Positions 1 through 6,229 of a stretch of 6,834 bases of DNA are shown in pieces (the stretch's first letter is position 1; each line of letters opens with the position of its first letter). The notes beneath the pieces are model-generated. The model worked only from the letters and a program-made list of their open reading frames with translations, was not told the origin of the DNA and did no database searches. Source of the stretch: Actinomycetes bacterium (GTDB lineage Bacteria; Actinomycetota; Acidimicrobiia; Acidimicrobiales; Acidimicrobiaceae). Location of the stretch: assembly GCA_021819025.1 (NCBI GenBank), contig JAKASN010000104.1, positions 1-6,834 on the forward strand, in the 5' to 3' direction. A program made the position numbers and the translations under genes.

Positions 1-369
1 CCTCGACGGCCTCGACGGCCTCGACGGCCTCGACGGCCTCGACGGCCTCAAGTGCCTCTACGGCCTCAAGTGCCTCTACAGCCTCGACGGCCTCAAGTGC
101 CTCGACGGCCTCAAGTGCCTCTACGGCCTCAAGTGTCTCGACGGCCTCAAGTGCCTCGACGGCCTCAAGTGCCTCTACGGCCTCAAGTGCCTCTACAGCC
201 TCTACAGCCTCTACGGCCTCTACGGCCTCTACAGCCTCTACAGCCTCTACGGCCTCTACAGCCTCAAGTGCCTCTACAGCCTCAAGTGCCTCTACAGCCT
301 CAAGTGCCTCTACAGCCTCGACGGCCTCAAGTGCCTCTACAGCCTCAAGTGCCTCTACAGCCTCGACGG
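1..369 (-). repeat. 9-bp tandem repeat, 41 units, coding for AVE/ALE tripeptides
   Basis: Forty-one contiguous 9-bp units have no insertion or deletion and reach the left window edge, so the true length is unknown. On the plus strand four versions occur: CCTCGACGG (11, one starting with T at 136), CCTCAAGTG (13), CCTCTACGG (6) and CCTCTACAG (11). Read on the coding minus strand they give GCC-GTC-GAG, GCA-CTT-GAG, GCC-GTA-GAG and GCT-GTA-GAG. The Ala codon is linked to the following codon: GCA only with CTT, GCT only with GTA. Higher-order order is visible. ALE units mostly alternate with AVE units (18-bp period), the 45 bp at 325-369 are repeated exactly at 280-324, and 1-45 is five identical units. 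This suggests spread by duplication of multi-unit blocks. Confidence 0.98.
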
Positions 370-1705
370 CCGGGGGCGTCGGGATGGAGGATGGCGGTTC
401 GTCGCCTATTTTGCGCCTCGGCCGGGGAGGTGGGGGCATTTTGATGCCGAGCAACGCTGCGAGATTCGGTATCCGTCCGCTTAGTTGTTGGGCCAACGAG
501 AGCAACTCGGGAGACGCATTCTCGGGCAATCCCTTGGGCGTAACCGTCTTGCGAATTGGCGAGGTCTCGAGCGCGCTGAGCATCGCACTCCAGTGGTCAG
601 CCGACGCACTTGGCGACAAGGTTTCACCAGCAGCGGTTGCCAGGCGTTCCAAGAGATCACTGGGAAGTTTGGACCCAAGGTCTGGCGCTCGTGTTGAGAG
701 CCTGACGGCTTTGATGCTTTTACGTTCGTTCAGGGCCTCTTCAATCGCGGCTACCCATTCTGCTTCGAGTGCGGCCGTACGAGTAACTAAGAGTTCCTTG
801 AGCGCGCCTAGAGTGGCGAGCATTTCTTCTGATTTGGCGACGCGGTCGCCAAACGAAACGACCGTTTTGAGGTCCCTTAGCCCGATGTTGTTGGCAATCG
901 CAAGAGCCGCCTCAGCACGGTCGAGCCAGGATGCGCGCTCTAGCCCAGGGAGGATGCCTTCGGCAATAGTTAGTATTGGGTCAGCGGGCATGGGTGCCTT
1001 GCCCTCTTTTGCCATCGCCTTGTTCTGCTCGGCGATCGCTGTTCTTACTGCGGGAAGCCCTCCGTTGATCAACTGTTCCGCGATAGGCTTGTGTTCCTCT
1101 GGAACCTGAGCGAGAAACGCATTGCGGTGTTTGTGGCCCGGATTCAGACGCGCAAAGCGAGGAGCTGGTCTTGATTCGGGGCGCGACTCAGGCGAACGGC
1201 GTCGACTATCTGAGCGTCGTTCACTTTTCGCAATCACCGGCTCTGAGCCTTCTATGGGGCGGCTATCTTTGGTGCGATCTTCACCAGTACGGGGCCTACG
1301 TTCGTTACCTTCGGGTCGCGCTGGTCGGTCGCTACGGCGCCTATCATCACCGACTTTTCGTTCCGATCTGCCCCTGTCGGCGCCATCGATGCGATCTTTC
1401 GGCCTGGGCCGCTGCTTACGGGCATATTCGACATTCGTGAGCTGCTGCGCCGTACGTGGCGAGGGAACGATTTCTATGATCGAACCGCGAGAATCATCGC
1501 GCTTATGTGGCGGCTGGACGGCATCGACGTAGATCCCGTCAACCTCAAAAGTGACGTCCGCGCGAACAACATCACCAACTTTGGCACCCTCGTATAGGAG
1601 GGTCCCCTTCAGAACGCCCTTGGGCTCTTTGGCCCCGGCTTTGCGCCACGTCCAAGTTCCATCCGGCTTTTCGCTCGTCAGCTCTAGTTCCAATCGCGAC
1701 GACAT
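1..1705 (-). CDS. Hypothetical protein with (Ala-Val/Leu-Glu)n repeat tail, C-terminus missing
   Basis: The frame stays open from ATG at 1705 to base 1, giving 568 codons and no stop, so the C-terminus lies outside. I recognise no named family; it resembles uncharacterised long proteins of Acidimicrobiia (from memory, not searched). Regions seen: residues 1-65, a compact domain beginning MSSRLELELTSEKPDGTWTW with several short beta-like stretches; about 94-184, rich in Arg, Asp, Glu, Ser and Pro and probably disordered; about 185-420, Leu/Ala/Glu-rich and likely helical; 423-445, a Pro-rich hinge with PPPPRPRRK; 446-568, 41 tandem AVE or ALE tripeptides with a single Ala-to-Thr change at residue 524. 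The basic linker and acidic tail carry opposite charge. There is no signal peptide or membrane segment, so it is probably cytoplasmic. The start is chosen because the first domain begins at once, although the nearest GGAG is 13 nt upstream, which is long. The function is unknown. Confidence 0.85.
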   Translation of the reverse strand, partial: MSSRLELELTSEKPDGTWTWRKAGAKEPKGVLKGTLLYEGAKVGDVVRADVTFEVDGIYVDAVQPPHKRDDSRGSIIEIVPSPRTAQQLTNVEYARKQRPRPKDRIDGADRGRSERKVGDDRRRSDRPARPEGNERRPRTGEDRTKDSRPIEGSEPVIAKSERRSDSRRRSPESRPESRPAPRFARLNPGHKHRNAFLAQVPEEHKPIAEQLINGGLPAVRTAIAEQNKAMAKEGKAPMPADPILTIAEGILPGLERASWLDRAEAALAIANNIGLRDLKTVVSFGDRVAKSEEMLATLGALKELLVTRTAALEAEWVAAIEEALNERKSIKAVRLSTRAPDLGSKLPSDLLERLATAAGETLSPSASADHWSAMLSALETSPIRKTVTPKGLPENASPELLSLAQQLSGRIPNLAALLGIKMPPPPRPRRKIGDEPPSSIPTPPAVEAVEALEAVEALEAVEAVEALEAVEALEAVEALEAVEAVEAVEAVEAVEAVEAVEAVEALEAVEALEAVEALEAVETLEAVEALEAVEALEAVEAVEALEAVEALEAVEAVEAVEAVEAVE

Positions 1706-1892
1706 TGTCTAATCGATTCTCCAGTTTCAGCTACGCCGACACGGCTAGACCGTGGCGACGCAAAGTGTTTTCGTCCAGATATTGGACGCCTTAGAGTAGC
1801 ATAAAGCGATTATTGGCGAGATGGGTAGTTGGTGCGTGGGCGACGGGGCAACCCCAACTGCTGGGAAGATTTGCTTTGCACGGAGATTACTT
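1706..1892. promoter_or_regulatory. Divergent intergenic region with two short dyads
   Basis: This 187-bp stretch lies between two gene starts pointing away from each other, so it should hold both promoters. I could not find a convincing -35/-10 pair on either strand. Two perfect inverted repeats are present, each with a 5-nt spacer. CACGG-N5-CCGTG spans 1740-1754, and CGTCCA-N5-TGGACG spans 1772-1788. Their centres are 33 bp apart, about three helical turns. Neither is followed by a T-run on either strand, so they do not look like intrinsic terminators. Operator function is inference only, and dyads this short also arise by chance. Confidence 0.35.
1882..1885 (+). promoter_or_regulatory. Ribosome binding site deciding the YbaK-like start
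   Basis: GGAG sits 7 nt before GTG at 1893. The alternative ATG at 1821 has only GGCGAG directly abutting it, with no usable spacer, and would add 24 residues that do not look like the family. This supports the GTG start. Confidence 0.65.
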
Positions 1893-2372
1893 GTGATCAA
1901 TGAGGACGTGGCGGCATTTTTAGCCGATCGTATGCCCGAAGTCCAGATCTTGGTCGCGGAGAACTCCACGGCGAGCTCAAGACAGGCTGCGGCAGAAGTG
2001 GGATCAAAGGTCGAGCGAATAGGAAAGTCTATTGTCTTCGCCTCCCCACATTCAACGGCTCTGGTACTGATTTCCGCGGCGCGAAGAGTTTCGCGTTCTA
2101 AACTTAGATCTCTTGCGAGAGACGACGCTCTCAAGGTTGCCTCTCCGGAGGTAGTTTCGGCGCGAACCGGATACGTCGTTGGCGGCGTAGCACCGTTCGT
2201 GCTCCCCGAAGGTGTCCAAATTTTCGTTGACATCGAGCTGACGACGTTTGAAACCGTGTGGATCTCGGCTGGTTCGCCGAACTCAGTGGTGGAGTTGACA
2301 AAGGGCCAGCTTCGGGAGCTCTTCGCGGGACGGTTATTTGATCTTTGCGAAGACGATACTGCAGAGGCTTAG
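1893..2372 (+). CDS. YbaK/EbsC family aminoacyl-tRNA deacylase
   Basis: 159 residues in one YbaK/aa-tRNA deacylase domain. Family members hydrolyse mischarged tRNA in trans; the best known is Cys-tRNA(Pro) deacylase YbaK, while others act on different mischarged tRNAs, so the substrate here is open. Visible signatures are: NSTASSRQAAAEVG at 24-37, the usual start of the domain; GKSIVF at 44-49, whose Lys45 matches the conserved lysine of YbaK; TGYVVGGVAPF at 92-102, the glycine-rich substrate loop; FVDIEL at 111-116; and VWISAGSPNSVVEL at 122-135. The length is normal for a stand-alone member, with no tRNA synthetase attached. The GTG start is chosen from the GGAG 7 nt upstream; the frame is open upstream to an ATG at 1821. 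It is a soluble cytoplasmic protein. nfo follows 83 bp downstream on the same strand, so co-transcription is possible but not shown. Confidence 0.9.
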   Translation: MINEDVAAFLADRMPEVQILVAENSTASSRQAAAEVGSKVERIGKSIVFASPHSTALVLISAARRVSRSKLRSLARDDALKVASPEVVSARTGYVVGGVAPFVLPEGVQIFVDIELTTFETVWISAGSPNSVVELTKGQLRELFAGRLFDLCEDDTAEA

Positions 2373-2455
2373 TCGTGAAGACAACGTTGGAAAGGGTGTC
2401 CCATGTTGGCCTGGCAGCGTGAACGAGCCAATGGACTCGAGGCAGGTTCTCAGCG

Positions 2456-3325
2456 GTGACAGTACCTCATAGGAGGCAAATCGGTGCTCATGTCTCCGTG
2501 GCGGGCGGAATTGTCAAGGCGTTGACTCGTGGAGACGAAATAGGCACGGAGATTATTCAGATCTTCAGCAATTCTCCACGGGGATGGAAGGCTCAGCGAA
2601 TATCGCTGGGTGGCTTTGAGAACGTTGGTGAAGCAATACGGGCAAGTGGAACAGGGGTCTCACGGGTAGTGAGTCATGCTAGTTACTTGATTAATCTGGC
2701 AACTCCGGATCGCGAGCTTTTTGTGAAGTCAGCCGCACTTCTTGCCGAGACGTTGGTTTTTTCTGGGTCAGTGGGGATCTCCTCGGTGATCCTCCACGTT
2801 GGAAGCCATCGCGGTACTGGATTCATCGAGCAGTTGGGACAAGTTCGTGACGCAATCGCCGCGGCGCTCGAGGCAAGCACCGAGGTTGACTTGCTTTTGG
2901 AAAACAGTGCCGGCGCTGGCGATTCCGTAGGCTCTACGATCGAGGAGCTCGCCCAGATCCTTGACCTACTTGACGCAGATGATCGCCTGGGTATCTGTAT
3001 CGACACCCAACACCTCTTCGCGGCAGGATACGACTACCGAACTCCCCAAGGTGCCGCCTCGGTTGCAGATCTGATTGGGTCAACACTCCCGCCTGGCGCC
3101 GTGAAATGCATACACTTAAACGATTCCAAAGTTTCCCTAGGCGCTCGCGTCGATCGACATGAAAATCTCGGCGAAGGGGCCATCGGCATCGACGCTTTGG
3201 CGGGGCTGCTTAACCATCCCGTGTTTATCTCAACCGACGTGGTACTCGAGACCCCAGGCGCTGGTGATGGACCGCGCCGGAGCGATGTGGAGCTGGCACG
3301 TTCATTCCTCTCAAGGGATATCTGA
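2456..3325 (+). CDS. nfo: Deoxyribonuclease IV (AP endonuclease, endonuclease IV)
   Basis: 289 residues, full length for endonuclease IV, which nicks DNA 5' to abasic sites and removes 3' blocking groups in base excision repair. It is a TIM barrel with three Zn ions. All nine metal ligands known from E. coli Nfo can be matched: His74 (SHASYLINL), His114 (LHVGSH), Glu149 (LLENSAGAG), Asp183 and His186 (CIDTQHLFAAGYD), His220 (IHLNDSK), Asp233 and His235 (RVDRHENLGEG) and Glu265 (VLETPG). The N-terminal IGAHVS at 9-14 is the family's first strand. The start is GTG at 2456, since the frame upstream runs to a TGA at 2420 without another usual start codon; the only ribosome site is a weak GGCAGG 9 nt before it. 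The last five codons, stop included, overlap the convergent thioesterase gene. The protein appears intact and active. Confidence 0.97.
   Translation: MTVPHRRQIGAHVSVAGGIVKALTRGDEIGTEIIQIFSNSPRGWKAQRISLGGFENVGEAIRASGTGVSRVVSHASYLINLATPDRELFVKSAALLAETLVFSGSVGISSVILHVGSHRGTGFIEQLGQVRDAIAAALEASTEVDLLLENSAGAGDSVGSTIEELAQILDLLDADDRLGICIDTQHLFAAGYDYRTPQGAASVADLIGSTLPPGAVKCIHLNDSKVSLGARVDRHENLGEGAIGIDALAGLLNHPVFISTDVVLETPGAGDGPRRSDVELARSFLSRDI
3311..3325. other. 15-bp tail-to-tail gene overlap
   Basis: The stop of nfo (TGA, 3323-3325, plus) and the stop of the thioesterase gene (TGA read on minus, 3313-3311) flank a shared 15-bp segment. The segment starts with TCA and ends with TGA, so each strand supplies the other's stop. 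There is no space between the genes for a terminator, so transcripts must either end inside the opposite gene or run antisense to it. Confidence 0.9.
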
Positions 3326-4102
3326 AGAATCCAAGATTCCGAAGACGATCGAACATTGGTTCTTGCCTTGGGTGAGAAAGTCGAGTTGGAATCCTTTACT
3401 TGATTGCTGCGAGACGTGGAGGTCAATCTTTTCTCCCCATCCGACGCCTTCGCGATACTCAGCAATTACAAAGAGTGTGGCGACATCTGGACGAGGGCAG
3501 CGGTTCCGATTGGCGATCTGCTCAACGGCCTCGAAGTAAGCGGCATTATTGACGTGTTCGAGGATGTCTATGTCAGTTATGCGTGCTGGCCAATCGAGGT
3601 TTTCGAAGTCGAGCCCCTCGGGTATCTCAAGGCGCTGACCGACAGTTCTTCCAGCGGCAGAGGCGCCGAAAATTCGGTAAAAGTTGTCGCTCAAGCTTTT
3701 TGGAGAGCGACTTTGAGGGTCGGTCTGTACCCAGAGCGACGAGACTTCTACCCTTCCGTTTTGCGAGGACAGGGTAGTGCGGCGCTGTGCCCAAGCTCGC
3801 CCGACACCAGCACAAAATGTAGAAATTGCGAGCCTATCTTGGTATCGGGGTGCGCCTATGAAGCGGATATGAGTTTTTCGCACCACCCAGACCCCTTCGT
3901 GGTCAAGGCCGGAATCCGTAAGGTCCTCTGCCGCGATGTCCTGGGTAATTCGTGCCGCCGCGTCGAAGCGTAATAGTCCATCTAAGCCGCAATCAGCGAG
4001 GCCGAGAATCCGTGAGCCACGAAATTTTCGACCCGTGGTGTAGGGCGTTAATGCCAGAGGTGACGCTTCATCGAGCAAAGCGAAGTAGGTCGAGAGTTCC
4101 AT
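3311..4102 (-). CDS. Acyl-ACP thioesterase (FatA/FatB-like, double hotdog)
   Basis: 263 residues, matching the usual length of bacterial acyl-ACP thioesterases, which release free fatty acids from acyl carrier protein. The N-terminal hotdog domain covers about 16-135: FRGSRILGLADCGLDGLLRF and WVVRKTHIRF correspond to family landmarks. The C-terminal hotdog, about 165-255, carries the signature DIDILEHVNNAAYF at 177-190. In plant enzymes the equivalent motif is D-x-N-x-H, whose Asp, Asn and His are catalytic; here Asp179 and His183 are kept but the Asn position is Leu181. A possible match of the plant catalytic Glu is Glu218 (EYREGVG). The start is ATG at 4102, preceded by GAGAAG 4 nt upstream; TTG at 4114 would add four residues but has no ribosome site. 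The protein is cytoplasmic. It lies 110 bp downstream of the acyl-CoA ligase on the same strand, which supports a fatty-acid role. Confidence 0.88.
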   Translation of the reverse strand: MELSTYFALLDEASPLALTPYTTGRKFRGSRILGLADCGLDGLLRFDAAARITQDIAAEDLTDSGLDHEGVWVVRKTHIRFIGAPRYQDRLAISTFCAGVGRAWAQRRTTLSSQNGRVEVSSLWVQTDPQSRSPKSLSDNFYRIFGASAAGRTVGQRLEIPEGLDFENLDWPARITDIDILEHVNNAAYFEAVEQIANRNRCPRPDVATLFVIAEYREGVGWGEKIDLHVSQQSSKGFQLDFLTQGKNQCSIVFGILDSSDIP

Positions 4103-4118
4103 GCAGCTTCTCAAGCTA

Positions 4119-4131
4119 GCAGCTGAGCTGC
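4119..4131. promoter_or_regulatory. 13-nt dyad upstream of thioesterase start
   Basis: GCAGCT-G-AGCTGC is a perfect inverted repeat with a single central base, ending 17 bp before the thioesterase ATG on the minus strand. It could be an operator or could fold in the mRNA leader near the ribosome site. There is no T-run, so it is not an intrinsic terminator for the ligase gene. A chance occurrence is quite possible. Confidence 0.2.
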
Positions 4132-4212
4132 CGGTATGATCTCCGCTTCAGAATTCGATGCAATGTTGATCAAGGCGCTTCGTCTTTGTGTTGCCATGAC
4201 AGCCCAGGGACT

Positions 4213-5814
4213 TTAGGCGCCAAACTTGGCCCGGAGCACCTTTTTGTCGAACTTGCCGACACTGGTTCTGGGAACCTCGTCGATGATCTCGAGGCGATCA
4301 GGCAGCTGCCATTTGGCAAATCCGACACCAGAGAGGTATTCGCGGACCGCCTCAAGGGTGATCTCTGCTCCCTTGGCCGGCACCACGCATGCCAACGGGC
4401 GTTCCTGCCACCTTTCATCGCCAATGGCGATCACGGCGGCCTCGATCACACCGGGCAGACCCATCAAGGCGCCTTCGAGATCGACTGAGGAGATCCATTC
4501 GCCGCCCGACTTGATGAGGTCCTTGGTGCGGTCGGCGATTACGAAGTATCCGTCTGGCGACCCGATAGCGACGTCGCCGGTTTTGAACCATCCTGACTCA
4601 AAGGAGTCAGCTCCGGTGCCGTGCAGGTAAGAGTCAATTACCCACGGTCCTCGCACGTAGAGATTCCCCATCGTCTTGTTATCCCAGGGTATCTCTTCGC
4701 CGTGGTCATCACGAAGGCTTACGTCTATCGATGGCGCGGGAATGCCGGCCTGGCCGCCAACTCTGTCGAGGAGTTCGTCATCGGATAGTCCCAACATGGC
4801 GTGTTTGGGCCGCGAAATCGTCGCCAGGGGCGAAGTTTCGGTCATGCCCCAGGCTTGAACGATGTTGATGCCCAGATTCGCTTTGTAACGCTGGATCAGT
4901 GCTTTGGGGGGCTGGGATCCTCCGCTCACGATCTCTCTGAGCATGGGGGGCTTAGCGCCACGAGCTCGAAGTTCTTCCTCGAGGGCGATCCAGACCGTGG
5001 GAACTCCAGCGGCCATGGTGACTCCTTCGTCAAAAAGGAGATCGACAAAGGACTTGGGGTGGAGGTGGGGGTAGGCAAAAGCGATCTTCGCGCCGCAAGC
5101 GATGGCGGCATGAACGATTCCCCATGCCGAGGCGTGAAACATCGGAACGACCGGAAGAACGCAGTCCGAGATTCCAATAGACATTCCAGATGGCGATGCA
5201 CAGTTCATCGCGTGCAGGTAAGTGGATCGATGTGTATAAAGGGCACCCTTGGGACGCCCGGTGGTTCCCGAGGTGTAGCAGAGACCTGCTGGGCTCTTTT
5301 CGTCGATATCGCGTTCGGGGTAATCCCCGGGGTGCGAGGCAAGGAGTTCTTCGTAGTCAATGAGCTTTAGGGAAGTCTTGGCGCTGGACGCCGGTCCCAT
5401 GAGAACGAAATGTTTGACGGTAGGAACCTCGGGGGCAATTCGCTCGAGGATGGGGAGGAGATCCGAAGAAGCGAAGATCGCTTCGTCCGCAGCATCGTTG
5501 ATGATATAGATGAGGTCTTCGGCGGAGAGGCGCGCATTGAGGGTATGGAGGACCCTACCAGTGCAGGGGATGGCAAAATAGCATTCCAGATGGCGATAGT
5601 TGTTCCACGAAAGCGTAGCGACTTTGGCACTAGGGCTGAGTTCGAGCGAATCGAGTGCATTCATGAGCGACATACTTCGGCCGGCAAAGTCGGCATAGGT
5701 GTAGCGGAATACGTCATCAGGAGCGACCTGAGTCACTATCTGCACATCTGCGAAATGTGTCGGCGCATGTGAGAAGAGGCGCCAAGTATTTAGCTGCACG
5801 TCCATGGTTGCCAT
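4213..5814 (-). CDS. Fatty-acyl-CoA ligase, AMP-forming (AlkK-type FACS)
   Basis: 533 residues of the AMP-binding (ANL) superfamily; it should activate a medium- or long-chain fatty acid with ATP and CoA through an acyl-adenylate. Motifs in order: P-loop YTSGTTGRPKG at 180-190; VPMFHASAWG near 223-232, typical of AlkK-like fatty-acyl-CoA synthetases; GMTETSP at 323-329; SGWFKTGD at 407-414, with the ATP-ribose-binding Asp414; DRTKDLIKSGGEWIS at 428-442, the hinge and linker; and PRTSVGKFDKK near the end, with the adenylation Lys at 521. All core residues are present, so it should be active. The frame is open to 5880, but ATG at 5814 has GGAG 5 nt upstream, and the family-like sequence starts just after it (MDVQLNTW), so the extra 22 residues are left out. 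Exact chain length cannot be read from the sequence. The thioesterase gene follows 110 bp downstream. Confidence 0.95.
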   Translation of the reverse strand: MATMDVQLNTWRLFSHAPTHFADVQIVTQVAPDDVFRYTYADFAGRSMSLMNALDSLELSPSAKVATLSWNNYRHLECYFAIPCTGRVLHTLNARLSAEDLIYIINDAADEAIFASSDLLPILERIAPEVPTVKHFVLMGPASSAKTSLKLIDYEELLASHPGDYPERDIDEKSPAGLCYTSGTTGRPKGALYTHRSTYLHAMNCASPSGMSIGISDCVLPVVPMFHASAWGIVHAAIACGAKIAFAYPHLHPKSFVDLLFDEGVTMAAGVPTVWIALEEELRARGAKPPMLREIVSGGSQPPKALIQRYKANLGINIVQAWGMTETSPLATISRPKHAMLGLSDDELLDRVGGQAGIPAPSIDVSLRDDHGEEIPWDNKTMGNLYVRGPWVIDSYLHGTGADSFESGWFKTGDVAIGSPDGYFVIADRTKDLIKSGGEWISSVDLEGALMGLPGVIEAAVIAIGDERWQERPLACVVPAKGAEITLEAVREYLSGVGFAKWQLPDRLEIIDEVPRTSVGKFDKKVLRAKFGA

Positions 5815-5819
5815 TGTTG

Positions 5820-5823
5820 CTCC
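5820..5823 (-). promoter_or_regulatory. Ribosome binding site of the acyl-CoA ligase
   Basis: GGAG on the minus strand lies 5 nt before ATG at 5814. It selects this start over the in-frame ATG at 5880, upstream of which I see no comparable site, and over the ATG at 5805. Confidence 0.65.
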
Positions 5824-6044
5824 AAACAAACTCTCAAGCGCGCTCGCTGATCGAACTCTGCAATACATTTTGCCCGACATTGGCTGCTATTGCTCGCCAA
5901 ATTTCCCAAATCTGCCGACCCGAGAAACCGAGGGGGATTTTTGTGTGAATGGGGCGGGTGTTTTTGCGTAGCCTCGCCCTTGGTGACTTAGCTATCCTGG
6001 TGGCATATGCCCGTAGAGGCCGACGGTGGCTTAGGCGCGCCGCC

Positions 6045-6065
6045 GCGCCTCGCCATTCGAGGCGC
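6045..6065. other. Perfect 8-bp GC-rich inverted repeat
   Basis: Arms GCGCCTCG and CGAGGCGC enclose a 5-nt loop, CCATT. With 7 of 8 pairs G-C, the hairpin should be stable in RNA from either strand. It lies 165 bp beyond the amidotransferase stop in the minus direction and 231 bp before the ligase start. With no T-run after it, a standard intrinsic terminator is unlikely; a tail-less actinobacterial hairpin terminator or an RNA structural element are alternatives. Confidence 0.4.
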
Positions 6066-6229
6066 TCGAAGCACTATGGCCAAAGTCGCTCTTGGTGCAA
6101 CGACAACAAAAGTGCACGCGATGCTCTACATCTGACGTTCTTCGCGGTGTCGGCCTCCTTCGCTTGGGCTAGGCGCCTCAGCTATCAATCGGGCCGATCG
6201 ACATGGCTTGTGGTATCGGTGCCAGCACT

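Larger units (their letters stand above)
5815..6229. other. 415-bp region without a convincing gene
   Basis: This lies between the ligase start and the stop of the amidotransferase-like gene, both on the minus strand, so it should hold the ligase promoter and leader. I see no tRNA, and no protein family in any frame. Items present: a 42-residue plus-strand reading frame at 6007-6135 (MPVEADGGLG... ending MLYI) with no good ribosome site; a perfect 8-bp hairpin at 6045-6065 (arms GCGCCTCG and CGAGGCGC, loop CCATT) without a T-run; an imperfect dyad at 6185-6201 around ATCGG-G-CCGAT, about 30 bp past the amidotransferase stop; and two CCAAAT copies at 5897 and 5906. No clear -35/-10 pair was found. 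The longer plus-strand frame at 5949-6233 has a composition unlike a protein. Confidence 0.6.

Noticed and set aside
1..369. CRISPR array or non-coding satellite
   Set aside because: The units are contiguous 9-mers with no spacers and stay exactly in frame with a long open reading frame, so this is a coding repeat.
52..444. Plus-strand frame of 130 residues with a PLRPQVPLQP-type repeat
   Set aside because: It is the antisense reading of the 9-bp repeat. The minus-strand frame is continuous with a long, compositionally normal protein from an ATG at 1705, while this one is low-complexity throughout and ends just past the repeat.
384..1109. Plus-strand frame of 241 residues
   Set aside because: It lies wholly opposite the hypothetical protein gene. 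It is Ser/Arg/Ala-rich without any recognisable domain, as expected of an antisense shadow.
1122..1532. Plus-strand frame of 136 residues, very Arg/Ser-rich
   Set aside because: It is antisense to the Arg/Asp-rich linker and N-terminal domain of the minus-strand gene; its composition merely mirrors that region.
1772..1788. Intrinsic terminator
   Set aside because: The stem is short and no T-run follows on either strand; it also lies between divergent starts, where no terminator is expected.
1745..2233. Minus-strand frame of 162 residues
   Set aside because: It is antisense to the YbaK-like gene, whose family motifs are clear on the plus strand.
3404..3973. Plus-strand frame of 189 residues
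   Set aside because: It is opposite the thioesterase gene, which carries the HVNN signature; the plus frame has no family features.
4203..4212. Terminator just after the ligase stop
   Set aside because: No stem followed by a T-run was found in the minus direction between the ligase stop and the thioesterase start.
4801..5370. Plus-strand frame of 189 residues
   Set aside because: It is antisense to the acyl-CoA ligase, whose complete motif set is on the minus strand.
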